Positions 24,411 through 33,823 of a stretch of 35,262 nucleotides of DNA are shown one piece after another. The DNA comes from Balneolaceae bacterium. GTDB lineage: Bacteria > Bacteroidota > Rhodothermia > Balneolales > Balneolaceae. Under the pieces are notes generated by a model. The model was not told the origin of the DNA. It saw nothing but the letters and a program-made list of their open reading frames with translations, and did not search any database. Each line of letters starts with the position of its first letter. Position 1 is the stretch's first letter. The stretch covers positions 1 through 35,262 of the forward strand of contig SLOU01000231.1 of the NCBI GenBank assembly GCA_007132385.1, in the 5' to 3' direction. The position numbers were made by a program, and so were the translations under genes.

Positions 24411-25427
24411 TTGATAGATTTACGAAGTGATACGGTAACACGTCCAACCCCTGACATGCTCAGTGCAATGATAAAAGCAGATGTTGGGGATGATGTATTT
24501 TCAGAAGATCCGACGGTCAATAAATTTCAGCAAAAAATTGCCGGAATGTTCGGGAAACAGGCAGGACTTTTTGTTCCAAGTGGAACGATGGGAAATCAGT
24601 TGTGCCTGCACGTACTGACAAAACCCGGGGATGAAATCATCATCGACGAATTGGGCCATATATTTAATTATGAAACGGGTGCTGCTGCTCATCTCTCATC
24701 CCTTCAATTGAAACCGCTGCAGGGTGATCAGGGGAAATTAAATTCCGGACTGGTTCGGTCAGCGATACGAACCCGGAATGAATGGGATCCCTGGAGCCGG
24801 GTAGTGGCAATAGAAAATACCACAAATAAAGGCGGTGGTGCATGTTATTTGAAGAATGAGCTCTTGTCGCTTCGTGAAGTTGTAAATGAACATAATCTGA
24901 AACTGCATCTGGATGGAGCCCGAATCTGGAATGCAATTACAGCCACCGGAATTGAGCCTGAATTTTTTGGTGAGATCGCAGATACGATTTCCGTTTGTTT
25001 TTCCAAAGGGTTGGGAGCACCGGTTGGCTCCATGATACTCGGAACCGATGAAATGATCCGCAAAGCCCGTCGTTCGCGCAAGATGTGGGGAGGTGGCATG
25101 CGGCAGATCGGGATACTCGCCGCTGCGGCTGACTTTGCGGTGGAACACCATTGGTCGTTACTTGAAGAGGATCACCGAAGGGCCAGGATGTTTGCCGAGA
25201 TGATATCAGAAGTTTCAGCATATTCAGTGGAACCTGATCGTGTTGAAACAAACATAGTTTTATTTAAAATCCATAATAGAAGCGCCGCTGAATGTGTAGA
25301 TAAACTCGCTAAACATGGTATTGGTATGGTAGCCTTTGGGCCGAATATAGTTCGGGCAACGTTTCACTTTCAAGTAGGTGATAAAGGAGTGGCCAAAGCT
25401 GTTGATCAATTAAAGAATATGGTATAA
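24411..25427 (+). CDS. ltaE: low-specificity L-threonine aldolase
   Basis: 338-residue fold-type I PLP enzyme. It starts with TTG at 24411: the family N-terminus MIDLRSDTVTRPTPDM begins exactly there, and an in-frame stop lies a few codons upstream with no ATG between. Visible blocks are VPSGTMGNQL (55-64), LHLDGARIWNA (166-175, the PLP-contacting Asp168) and the Schiff-base Lys199 in CFSKGLGAPVGS. The C-terminal part has the usual GVRATFHFQV-like end (NIVRATFHFQVGDKGV). It cleaves threonine/allo-threonine to glycine and acetaldehyde. Length and motifs are complete. Confidence 0.94.
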   Translation: MIDLRSDTVTRPTPDMLSAMIKADVGDDVFSEDPTVNKFQQKIAGMFGKQAGLFVPSGTMGNQLCLHVLTKPGDEIIIDELGHIFNYETGAAAHLSSLQLKPLQGDQGKLNSGLVRSAIRTRNEWDPWSRVVAIENTTNKGGGACYLKNELLSLREVVNEHNLKLHLDGARIWNAITATGIEPEFFGEIADTISVCFSKGLGAPVGSMILGTDEMIRKARRSRKMWGGGMRQIGILAAAADFAVEHHWSLLEEDHRRARMFAEMISEVSAYSVEPDRVETNIVLFKIHNRSAAECVDKLAKHGIGMVAFGPNIVRATFHFQVGDKGVAKAVDQLKNMV

Positions 25428-25521
25428 TGGATCCATCGATTGATTGCTGATTTCTGATCGATCTATTCAATATATTTAGGTCAAAAATTTCAAAGAAGCC
25501 GACAGACGGATAATCGAATAT

Positions 25522-26322
25522 ATGATTCAATCAATTAGTGATAGTGAATTAACGCAATTTAGAGAAGCTGCTGAAGACTTTGCCCGGAAGGGAGGGGATT
25601 CAACGCTGGAGTATTTTGAAAATAGATTATTCGGATTGGAATTCAAGTCTGATCAGTCGCCGGTAACCAGGGCCGACAGGGAATCTGAAGAGATCATTCG
25701 TGAAGAAATTATTTCCAGGTTCCCGGATCATGGCATCATTGGTGAAGAATATGGCAGCGAAGGCGAGGATAAAGATGTAGTTTGGGTAATCGATCCTATT
25801 GATGGTACTCAATCGTTTATCCATGGGATTCCGCTCTACTCTACATTGATTGGGGTCCTGATCAATGGGTCACCACTGGTGGGTGTGATTTATGTGCCTG
25901 CACAGAAAGAACTGGTATCTGCTGCAGCAGGTATGGGTGCTCAATGGAACGGGAAAACGTGTCGAGCCCGTACCTGCAATGAATTGGGCGAGGCGACGTT
26001 TTTAACAACGGATGTCGTTCACATACATAAATATGAATTTTATCAACCGTTTAAGGAACTCATAGATAAAACAAGGATACACAGAACATGGGGAGATGCC
26101 TACGGTCATTTAATGGTAGCCACCGGGAGAGCTGATATTATGTTTGATCCTATTTTAAGCATTTGGGATGCTGCAGCATTGCTGCCGGTGGTATCAGAGG
26201 CAGGAGGCAGTTTCTCCGATGTATATGGAACTGCATCCATTGAAACCGGTAATGCATTGTCCTGTGCTTCAGGTTTGCAGAATTCTGTATTAGAACTGTT
26301 TAAAAAACATAACAAAGTATGA
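25522..26322 (+). CDS. hisN: inositol-monophosphatase-family phosphatase, histidinol-phosphatase (HisN)-like
   Basis: 266 residues with all metal-binding motifs of the Mg-dependent IMPase family: GEEYGSE (74-80), DPIDGTQSF (91-99) and WDAAALLPVVSEAGG near 215. The order SPVTRADRESEEIIREEI then IDPIDGTQSFIHGIPLYSTLIG resembles HisN histidinol-phosphatases more than SuhB or CysQ. The assignment between histidinol phosphate, inositol phosphate and 3'-phosphoadenosine phosphate is still by resemblance only. No other his genes are near. Its stop overlaps the next gene's start (ATGA), so the two are translationally coupled. Confidence 0.85.
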   Translation: MIQSISDSELTQFREAAEDFARKGGDSTLEYFENRLFGLEFKSDQSPVTRADRESEEIIREEIISRFPDHGIIGEEYGSEGEDKDVVWVIDPIDGTQSFIHGIPLYSTLIGVLINGSPLVGVIYVPAQKELVSAAAGMGAQWNGKTCRARTCNELGEATFLTTDVVHIHKYEFYQPFKELIDKTRIHRTWGDAYGHLMVATGRADIMFDPILSIWDAAALLPVVSEAGGSFSDVYGTASIETGNALSCASGLQNSVLELFKKHNKV

Positions 26323-28637
26323 TAAAAAAGATAATATTCTCGTCAACAGTCCTGGTTTTTTTAACCCTTTCTTTGCAAGTGGAAGTTACATTTGGCCAGG
26401 AAACAGATTTTCTCGCTTTTCCGGAACGTGTAGCTGATTACGAACATCTGGAATTGAACCTTGAAATTACTGAAGATCTTGATATCAGGGGGGATGCTCT
26501 CTATACATTTAACCTGTTAAGGGTGGATTCAGACTCAATCAGGCTTAACGCGGTTCGAATTAGCATGGAAACGATTGAATTGAATGGTGAAGAAGCAGAT
26601 TTCCGGATTGATGATGATCAGATAATCATCAAAATACCGGAAGAATTATCTGTAGAAGAGTCACACCAGCTCCGGATTCAATATAGGGCAAATCCAGTAT
26701 TTGGTGTTTTTAAAAATAGAAACGGTACCATCTGGAGTTCCGGAATGCCGGCTTCCGTACGCCATTGGCTACCTGTTAAAGACCATCCCAGAAACAGTTT
26801 TACAACAGACATCAACCTGATATTTCCGACCGGAAATGAAGCTGTATTTGCAGGGGAAAGAGGCAATACTGAAGTGGAGTCGGTAGATTTACAGAGAGTA
26901 CGTTTTCAATCAGACGAGCGAATTCCGGTTTCTTCCCTAAGATTTGCCATTGGTGATTTTGTCAGAACCCAATCAACGGTGGGTGACCATCAAATTACTC
27001 TTTATTCGGAAAGGGATTTACTCGGTGATGATGAATTGGGAGAGCTTTTAAATGATGCAAGAGATACTTTTCAGTTCACTTTGGAAACTCTTGGTTCTGA
27101 ATATTTCTCCCGGGTACTTAATCTGATTGTTTTGGATGACCATCATTGGGAGACTCGACCCTATGGAGCAGGAACTGTTTTTGCCTATACCTCACTGGGT
27201 TTCCTGTCCGAACAGATCGCCTCCGGTGTAATAGGCCAGTGGCTGGGTGTTCAGCTTCGCGAAGAACAGTGGTCCGATCCGGATGCTATCCTGTTGTTGC
27301 AAGCCTGGCTGCTTGAGCAATCCGGGCTGAATATCGAACTGCCGTCTGAATCCCCGGATATGTTTGTTGAAAGCATATATAATCATTTTGGGATGGATTC
27401 CAGGGCAGCCTGGAGATCATTTTTCCGGTCAGATGATTCCGAGAGATACAAAGCTGCGCTGAATAATTTTGACTTTAGCGGGTTAAAAGAACAATCCGAA
27501 GTTGTAAACTGGTATGATTTTACGACTTTTTTATACAACCGTACGGGCAGGAACCTCATGGAAAAACCGAGCCCCGAAACTCCTGAAATGGATGATGAAG
27601 ATGAACAAATACCAGTTTATCGTGTCGTTTATCATCATAATGAAGAGGAAGAAAGATTGAGGCTGGAGTTTATTGGCGAGGATGCAACAATCGATGAACT
27701 GGTCTCATTGAGAGTTCGGGAAGTGACTTTTAACGATGAGCGGGAACGGGAAATAACGTTTACTGGGACAAGGGATGAAGTTCACCTAAATGTAAACCGC
27801 GGGATTGAAAATTTAACTTTATATGCTGAAGACGATCAGCAGGTGAAACTAAAACCCGAAAAACCATTTCGATTCTGGATTTACCAGTTGCAGCATGATG
27901 AGGATGCCGAAAAAAGGAGAGAAGCGGCTGTTGGCCTTAGAAACTTTACGGAAAATCCTGATCTGCAACTGGCACTTCTTGATATAATTGACTCAGAAGA
28001 GAATGAGGAAGTTTTTGCAGAAGCCTTGAAGACCCTTTCCTACGTAACCAATGGGGCAAGCGGAACGGATCAGCTCTTTACGCAAAGGTACAGCGGTAAT
28101 GCTGGCCGGGCTGTACAACTGGCCATTGTAGAGGCTTATTCCGATTACAATGGTAATGAACGTGTGATAAGTCAGTTGCAGAGCATACTTCAAAATACTG
28201 CATACACGGACGTTCAAAGACAAGCTGTGCGATCACTTTCTGCTATTGCTGATGATTCCCGTTTTCAGTCGATCAGTGAATCAGCTCTAACCAATGAAGC
28301 TATTGAACCTATAGCTCCTTTTATTTTACGTGAATTGGCAAGGGCTAACGACGCAGATACGGCCGTATCTATTGCCTCGAGTTTTCTTGATGACCGCTTT
28401 CCTTATCGAAACAGGGTAGAAGTGCTGGATTTATTGCTGGATTATGACAGATCTTCCGACCGGTGGGTGCGAAGAATTAACCATTTGTTAGAAGATAATG
28501 ATCCCCGAATCCGAATGAGGGCTCTCGACGGTTTGCAATTTTTAGATTCAAGTGAACGTAACGCAATTATTGATGAACGCCTTTATGAAGAATATGACGA
28601 CCGGGTTATCAGCCGGCTGAAAATGCTGCAAGGGTAG
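26319..28637 (+). CDS. exported M1-aminopeptidase-like protein lacking the zinc site, with C-terminal HEAT-like repeats (probable pseudopeptidase)
   Basis: 772 residues with a signal peptide (MIKKIIFSSTVLVFLTLSLQ). Residues 35-230 resemble the M1 N-terminal beta domain (SVRHWLPVKDHP is the equivalent of 'ARHWFPCxDEP'). In the catalytic region the GAMEN motif is GAGTV (283-287). The HExxH block, normally HELAHQWFGN, is SGVIGQWLGV (302-311), followed by EEQWSD. The third ligand region (LNEGFA) reads LLLQAW. All zinc ligands and the general base are therefore gone while the frame of the family is kept. From about 540 on, helical HEAT-like repeats occur (DEDAEKRREAAVGLRNF, RQAVRSLSAIADDSRF). The ORF is intact, so it looks like a binding or scaffold protein rather than a decayed gene. 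Confidence 0.8.
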   Translation: MIKKIIFSSTVLVFLTLSLQVEVTFGQETDFLAFPERVADYEHLELNLEITEDLDIRGDALYTFNLLRVDSDSIRLNAVRISMETIELNGEEADFRIDDDQIIIKIPEELSVEESHQLRIQYRANPVFGVFKNRNGTIWSSGMPASVRHWLPVKDHPRNSFTTDINLIFPTGNEAVFAGERGNTEVESVDLQRVRFQSDERIPVSSLRFAIGDFVRTQSTVGDHQITLYSERDLLGDDELGELLNDARDTFQFTLETLGSEYFSRVLNLIVLDDHHWETRPYGAGTVFAYTSLGFLSEQIASGVIGQWLGVQLREEQWSDPDAILLLQAWLLEQSGLNIELPSESPDMFVESIYNHFGMDSRAAWRSFFRSDDSERYKAALNNFDFSGLKEQSEVVNWYDFTTFLYNRTGRNLMEKPSPETPEMDDEDEQIPVYRVVYHHNEEEERLRLEFIGEDATIDELVSLRVREVTFNDEREREITFTGTRDEVHLNVNRGIENLTLYAEDDQQVKLKPEKPFRFWIYQLQHDEDAEKRREAAVGLRNFTENPDLQLALLDIIDSEENEEVFAEALKTLSYVTNGASGTDQLFTQRYSGNAGRAVQLAIVEAYSDYNGNERVISQLQSILQNTAYTDVQRQAVRSLSAIADDSRFQSISESALTNEAIEPIAPFILRELARANDADTAVSIASSFLDDRFPYRNRVEVLDLLLDYDRSSDRWVRRINHLLEDNDPRIRMRALDGLQFLDSSERNAIIDERLYEEYDDRVISRLKMLQG

Positions 28638-28713
28638 GATAAGTTAAGTGGAGTAAATTTTTGAGAAACGGACTTTGGAGTGACCGGGACTGGTGATTCG
28701 TATGTGCATCGGT

Positions 28714-30009
28714 TTATGACTGGCGGAACCATTTGAGCAAATCCTTGAATCCGGCTTTTCCGCCGTATTGCAGGATCCCAACCCGGTATATGCGTGCGCT
28801 TAATAACATGGTTCCGGCGATCGTTGCAAGCATCAAAAATATCGATAACCCGATTTGCCACAAAGGCACACTGCTGATAGCCATACGGGAGATCATATTC
28901 ATCGGTGCAAAAAATGGAAAGAGCGAACCGAATAGGGAAATGCCACTGTCGGGATTTTGAACCACTTCCATATTCAGGAAAAAACCGATAAAGAGTACAA
29001 CAAATACGGGCATCATCAGTTGCTGTGTGTCCGATTCAGAGTCAACAGCGGAACCAATACTTGCAAAAAGGGCACTGTACAAAAAGTAGCCGAGTACGAA
29101 AAAAACAAAAAATCCAAAAACGAGAGAGACAGGTACAGCGGGAATTTCGAACATTGCAGGGTCAATTCCACCAGCTGCTTCCATTGCTGCCGGATCGGCA
29201 GTTACATCGCCAACCAGCATCATCGCAATTGGGCCGGCTGCCATGGCTACCAACACGATCAGCAGGGTCCAAACCGCAAACTGCGTAATTGCAACAGAGG
29301 TTATACCGAGGATTTTACCGGTCAGCAGTTCAATGGGACGGATAGAGGATGCAATAACCTCAATAATCCGGTTCGATTTTTCCTCAATTACACCACGCAT
29401 GATAATGGTACCATACATAAAGAGGGAAAAGAAGATGACCAGGCCGAGTATGAAGCCTAATGCGGCGTAAAAAGCCGCATGATCCTCTTCTTCATCACCG
29501 GTTTCCGTCAGTTTGCGGGTCTGAAGAGAGACCTGGGTTTCAAAGATATTTCTGATTTCATCAGAAACCTGTTCCCGGACCAGGCGTTCTTCCCGGATTG
29601 CTTCCCTGAGATCGGTGCGTATACTGGTTTGAAGAGTTACGCTGGAACTACCGGTATAGATATATTCAGGGGGTTGTCCGCCGGTAATATGATCTTCCGT
29701 TAGTAATATATAACCGTCGAGCTGACCGATAATAACCAAACTACGTAGTGAATCAACCGGTACGTGAGTCATATCCGTATATCGATCATCATTCTGATTG
29801 ATCAGACGTTCTACCAACATCTCGGTCTGATCGTGAATTCCGATATCCTGCTGAGGTTCACTCTCCCAGAATTGAATACCGATAATCAGGGCAATATAAG
29901 CAACAAAACCGAGTGGTATCAGCAATGTAGAGATGATAAATACCGTGCTTTTTACACGAGTCAAATACTCACGTTTCAGGACCAATAATATTTGTCTCCA
30001 ATTCATCAT
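28714..30009 (-). CDS. ABC-2 type exporter permease (NatB-like)
   Basis: 431 residues. MMNWRQILLVLKREYLTRVKSTVFIISTLLIP is the typical cytosolic start and first helix (about 20-46). A large extracytoplasmic domain (about 47-180) precedes five further helices between about 183 and 415, including LGFILGLVIFFSLFMYGTIIMRGVIEEKSNRIIEVIASS, the conserved ABC-2 coupling block. This matches NatB/ABC2_membrane_3 permeases that export Na+, antibiotics or lipids. It is encoded 19 bases downstream of its ATPase. The start could be either of the two first Met codons. Substrate unknown. Confidence 0.92.
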   Translation of the reverse strand: MMNWRQILLVLKREYLTRVKSTVFIISTLLIPLGFVAYIALIIGIQFWESEPQQDIGIHDQTEMLVERLINQNDDRYTDMTHVPVDSLRSLVIIGQLDGYILLTEDHITGGQPPEYIYTGSSSVTLQTSIRTDLREAIREERLVREQVSDEIRNIFETQVSLQTRKLTETGDEEEDHAAFYAALGFILGLVIFFSLFMYGTIIMRGVIEEKSNRIIEVIASSIRPIELLTGKILGITSVAITQFAVWTLLIVLVAMAAGPIAMMLVGDVTADPAAMEAAGGIDPAMFEIPAVPVSLVFGFFVFFVLGYFLYSALFASIGSAVDSESDTQQLMMPVFVVLFIGFFLNMEVVQNPDSGISLFGSLFPFFAPMNMISRMAISSVPLWQIGLSIFLMLATIAGTMLLSARIYRVGILQYGGKAGFKDLLKWFRQS

Positions 30010-30028
30010 TTCTCTGCGAAATTATCAG

Positions 30029-30949
30029 TTATACCAGTTCTTTTGGATTTACATTATCCTCGCCAACAGTAGTGATAAATATTTCGGTGAGTGAGGGTTC
30101 CACCAACTCGAATTTTTGAATCTCAGTATGTTCCATCGCTTTTTCCAAAATCATTTGTGGTTTCTGGTCATCGAGAATACGTATTTCAGCGAAGTTGGTG
30201 GAGCGGTTATTGATCCGAACACCATCGAGTAGTTCTATAAAACTGCCATCACCTACAAATTCCAGCAAGACAGTATTTTTACCCGCGTTTTTTTTGATTT
30301 CACGCAAATTTCCGGTCAATACTGCCCGGCCATTGTTAAACAGGCAGATATCATCACACATCTGTTCAACCTGTTCCATGCGGTGCGTGGAAAAAAGGAC
30401 AGCTTTGCCTTTCTCGCGGAGTTCGATGATGATTTCCTTAAGGAGTTCACTGTTTATCGGATCAAGGCCACTGAAAGGTTCATCAAAGATATAGATATCG
30501 GGCTCATGAACGATCGTTGCAATAAACTGAATTTTTTGACTCATACCCTTTGAAAGTTCACCGACCTGTTTAGAGTGCCAGTCGATTGCTCCAAAACGCT
30601 CCAGCCAGTAGCGGATTCTTTTTTTGGCTTCACCGGTACTTAGTCCTTTTAGTTGAGCCAGATAGAGCAGTTGTTCTCCTACTTTCATTTTTTTGTAAAG
30701 TCCACGCTCTTCCGGCAGATACCCTATCCATTTCTGTGTTTTGCTGCTAACAGTCTCATTGTGTACCCTAATTTCTCCGGTATCCGGGGATATGATATAG
30801 TTGATCATTCTCAGCGTAGTCGTTTTGCCGGCACCATTGGGACCTAAAAGCCCAAAAATTTTTCCAGTTTCCACCTCAAAACTGACATTTATGACTGCTC
30901 GGGTTTTCCCAAAACTCTTGCTTACGTTTTTTACATTTATAACGCTCAT
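30029..30949 (-). CDS. ABC transporter ATP-binding protein (NatA-like, with C-terminal DUF4162-type domain)
   Basis: 306 residues. Walker A is GPNGAGKT (36-43), the signature is LSKGMSQK (132-139), Walker B is IYIFDEP (152-158, catalytic Glu157), the D-loop is SGLDP, and the H-loop is FSTHRMEQ. After about residue 215 a non-ATPase tail (VLLEFVGDGSFIELLDGV...) matches the extension of NatA-type exporters. It powers the permease encoded directly downstream. The pair is divergent from glgA across a 144-base region. Confidence 0.95.
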   Translation of the reverse strand: MSVINVKNVSKSFGKTRAVINVSFEVETGKIFGLLGPNGAGKTTTLRMINYIISPDTGEIRVHNETVSSKTQKWIGYLPEERGLYKKMKVGEQLLYLAQLKGLSTGEAKKRIRYWLERFGAIDWHSKQVGELSKGMSQKIQFIATIVHEPDIYIFDEPFSGLDPINSELLKEIIIELREKGKAVLFSTHRMEQVEQMCDDICLFNNGRAVLTGNLREIKKNAGKNTVLLEFVGDGSFIELLDGVRINNRSTNFAEIRILDDQKPQMILEKAMEHTEIQKFELVEPSLTEIFITTVGEDNVNPKELV

Positions 30950-31013
30950 GAGAAATTCAGACCCTCTTTTTAAAAAAGTTAATGCTATTAAAATTTTTGG
31001 TTAATAAGAAACT

Positions 31014-31042
31014 TTGTTTACTTCAAAGTAAATAAATATTGT
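31014..31042 (+). promoter_or_regulatory. predicted glgA promoter with internal palindrome
   Basis: TTGTTT and TATTGT are 17 bases apart. Between them lies TTTACTTCAAAGTAAA (31017-31032), a perfect 7-bp inverted repeat around CA. This is a candidate operator for control of the glycogen genes. The start codon is 52 bases downstream. Confidence 0.45.
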
Positions 31043-31093
31043 AATGACTACGAACATCAGAACGATTGGTTTCATTGGAATTGATTTTAAAAG

Positions 31094-32533
31094 ATGAAAA
31101 TTATTCACATTAGTGCTGAATGTTATCCTGCCGCCAAGGCTGGCGGGCTGGCAGATGTGGTAGGGGCTTTACCAAAATATCTAAACCGAAATGGACATGA
31201 ATCGTCTGTAATCATTCCAAAATATAAAACAGACTGGCTCAATCGGCAAAAAACAAAAACGGTTTTCAAGAGTGAAGGACCTTTTGGAAATGGCAAGTTC
31301 AAATTTTCGGTTGAGAAAGTATTGGACCACGAACTCGGATTTTCTCTATACCTGGTCAACATTCCGGGGAAGTTTGACAGGGAAGGAATTTATATTGACC
31401 CGTGGTCCGGGTACGCTTTCTGGGATGAAATGGAACGGTTTTTCAGCTTTCAAATTTCAGCACTTGAATGGATCGTACAGCAGAAAGAGCTTCCGGAAGT
31501 AGTGCATTGCCATGATCATCATACAGGACTCATTCCGTTTATGATGTCAAAATGTTTCAGGTATGACAAGCTTCACGAAACGCCAAGTGTTTTAACCATT
31601 CATAACGGGGAGTACCAGGGCAGGTTCGACCTGTATCACTATAACAAACTCCCTGCGTTTAATCTTGAAGAAATCGGGTTTCTCGACTGGGGCGGAAGCC
31701 TTAATGCACTTGCAGCGGGGATCAAGTGTGCCTGGAAAGTGACCACTGTATCAGAGGGGTATCTGAATGAATTAATGGAATTTTGTCACGGTCTGGAGAT
31801 TCTGTTGCAACATGAAAAAGAAAAAGCAGTCGGTTTGATCAATGGAATAGATGTGGAGCTCTGGGATCCGGCGACAGATCCCTATCTGGAAAAAAATTAC
31901 ACTTTCAGAAACCGGATTTCCGGCAAGAAAAAAAACAAGGAATACCTTTGCAAGGAGTTTTCACTGGAACTGTCAAAACCGTTATTCTCTTTCATCGGCC
32001 GCCTGGTTAGAGAAAAAGGAGCCGATTTACTTCCGGAATTAATCAGGGAAGTGAGAAAGCAGGGGCTCGAAATGAATATCATGGTTTTAGGAACCGGAGA
32101 ACCGGAGCTCCATCGAATTTTCAAGCAGCTAAGCGGTAAATTTATTGGATATTTTGATGCAAGACTGGAATATAATGAAAGATTAGCACATAATATTTAT
32201 GCAGGTTCTGATTTTTTATTGATGCCTTCGAGAGTCGAGCCGTGTGGTTTGAATCAGATGTATGCCATGCGATATGGTACGGTTCCGGTTGTTCGTGCTA
32301 CCGGAGGCCTGGCTGATACAGTGGTGGATATATCAGAAAAGGGTGGATACGGTTTTTTATTTGAGGAATTTAGTTTGGACGATGCGATGGCCGTCGTAAC
32401 CCGGGCGGTTGATTTTTATGAGAAGCAAGACAAGTTCAAAGAAAATTTGAAGCTTCTGATGAAGCTCGATTTTTCATGGGATCAAGCCTCCATAAACTAC
32501 ATTGAAATGTATGAACAACTAAACAAAGATTAG
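31094..32533 (+). CDS. glgA: glycogen (starch) synthase, GT5
   Basis: 479 residues, usual length. The ADP-glucose-binding N-terminus is HISAECYPAAKAGGLADVVG with the KxGGL motif (Lys15). The acceptor-side block is VVHCHDHHTGLIPFM. The C-terminal GT-B domain has FIGRLVREKGADLL and the catalytic region SRVEPCGLNQMYAMRYGTVPVVRATGGLADTV (Glu382). It transfers glucose from ADP-glucose to growing alpha-1,4-glucan. glgC, which makes ADP-glucose, follows after 8 bases, so both steps are co-expressed. No branching enzyme or phosphorylase is in the window. Confidence 0.95.
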   Translation: MKIIHISAECYPAAKAGGLADVVGALPKYLNRNGHESSVIIPKYKTDWLNRQKTKTVFKSEGPFGNGKFKFSVEKVLDHELGFSLYLVNIPGKFDREGIYIDPWSGYAFWDEMERFFSFQISALEWIVQQKELPEVVHCHDHHTGLIPFMMSKCFRYDKLHETPSVLTIHNGEYQGRFDLYHYNKLPAFNLEEIGFLDWGGSLNALAAGIKCAWKVTTVSEGYLNELMEFCHGLEILLQHEKEKAVGLINGIDVELWDPATDPYLEKNYTFRNRISGKKKNKEYLCKEFSLELSKPLFSFIGRLVREKGADLLPELIREVRKQGLEMNIMVLGTGEPELHRIFKQLSGKFIGYFDARLEYNERLAHNIYAGSDFLLMPSRVEPCGLNQMYAMRYGTVPVVRATGGLADTVVDISEKGGYGFLFEEFSLDDAMAVVTRAVDFYEKQDKFKENLKLLMKLDFSWDQASINYIEMYEQLNKD

Positions 32534-32541
32534 GAGTCCGT

Positions 32542-33813
32542 ATGAGATCAGATGTGTTAGCAATTATTTTGGGTGGTGGACGGGGTTCCCGGCTTCACCC
32601 TCTGACCAAACAAAGATCCAAACCTGCAGTCCCGATTGCAGGGAAATACCGGTTGGTGGATATTCCCATATCCAACTGCCTGAATTCCGGTATCAGAAAG
32701 ATTTATGTATTAACTCAGTTTAACTCTGCTTCTTTAAACAGGCATATCAAAAACACTTACAATTTTGATGTATTCAGCAGTGGTTTTGTTGATATACTTG
32801 CTGCCGAGCAAACACCGAAGAGCCAAATGTGGTTTCAGGGTACGGCAGATGCTGTACGTCAATCTCTCCACCATCTGAGAAATCATTCATACGAATACGT
32901 TTTCATTTTATCCGGAGATCAGCTTTATCAGATGGATTACCAGAAAATGCTCGAAATTCATAAAAAGAAAAAAGCGGAGCTGACGGTAGCAACGATACCT
33001 GTTACTGCCGAAGACGCAACCGGTTTTGGAATTATGAAAACCAATAAAAACGGCCGGATTGAAAGTTTTGTGGAGAAACCGAGTATGGATGAACTCGAAA
33101 AATGGAAGTCGGAAACACCTGAAGAGTTTAATTCCAGCGGGAGGAATTTTCTCGCTTCAATGGGAATTTATATTTTCAACAAGGAGACACTGGAACGCCT
33201 GTTTAATGAAAACGAGGAGGGGACGGACTTCGGTAAGGAATTTATTCCCAAAGAGATCGATGACGGAGGGAAAGTCTACTGCTATGAGTTTGATGGCTAC
33301 TGGACCGATATCGGAACGATTAAATCGTTCTATGATGCAAACCTTGAACTTACGCAGACACTGCCGTCTTTTAATCTTTATGATAATGAACGGTACATTT
33401 ATACACGTGCCAGGTTATTGCCTGCATCAAAACTGATGGGTACAACACTCGATTATACGGTTGTTGCCGAGGGTTGTATTATCTCAGCAAGTCGAATTGC
33501 AAGATCTGTTGTGGGAATTCGTTCAAGAATCGGCAGGGGAACCACGATCGAGAATTCAATCATTATGGGTAATGATTATTTTCCGACACAGGAAGAACTG
33601 ACCAACGTATCAAAAGACGAACCGGCCATGGGAATTGGTGACAGATGCTATCTCAGCAATACCATTGTTGATAAAAACTGCAGAATCGGGAATGATGTGC
33701 GAATTGTAGGCGGTTCTCACCTGGAAGACGGAAAATACGAAAAACACTATGTTGTTGATGGAATTGTCATCATCGAAAAAGGGGAAGTGATTCCTGATGG
33801 ATATAGTATCTGA
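32542..33813 (+). CDS. glgC: glucose-1-phosphate adenylyltransferase
   Basis: 423 residues. The nucleotidyltransferase N-terminus is AIILGGGRGSRLHPLTKQRSKPAVPIAGKYRLVDIPISNCLNSG, with the NTP loop and catalytic Arg/Lys. The glucose-1-P site FVEKP, the SMGIYIF strand and YWTDIGTIKSFYDANLEL are all present. The C-terminal left-handed beta-helix (about 300-420) carries hexapeptide repeats such as CIISASRIARSVVGIRSRIGRGTTIENS. It makes ADP-glucose, the committed step of glycogen synthesis, and is usually allosterically controlled. A good AGGAG ribosome-binding site precedes the ATG within the 8-base gap after glgA. Confidence 0.96.
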   Translation: MRSDVLAIILGGGRGSRLHPLTKQRSKPAVPIAGKYRLVDIPISNCLNSGIRKIYVLTQFNSASLNRHIKNTYNFDVFSSGFVDILAAEQTPKSQMWFQGTADAVRQSLHHLRNHSYEYVFILSGDQLYQMDYQKMLEIHKKKKAELTVATIPVTAEDATGFGIMKTNKNGRIESFVEKPSMDELEKWKSETPEEFNSSGRNFLASMGIYIFNKETLERLFNENEEGTDFGKEFIPKEIDDGGKVYCYEFDGYWTDIGTIKSFYDANLELTQTLPSFNLYDNERYIYTRARLLPASKLMGTTLDYTVVAEGCIISASRIARSVVGIRSRIGRGTTIENSIIMGNDYFPTQEELTNVSKDEPAMGIGDRCYLSNTIVDKNCRIGNDVRIVGGSHLEDGKYEKHYVVDGIVIIEKGEVIPDGYSI

Positions 33814-33823
33814 TCGTAGTTTG

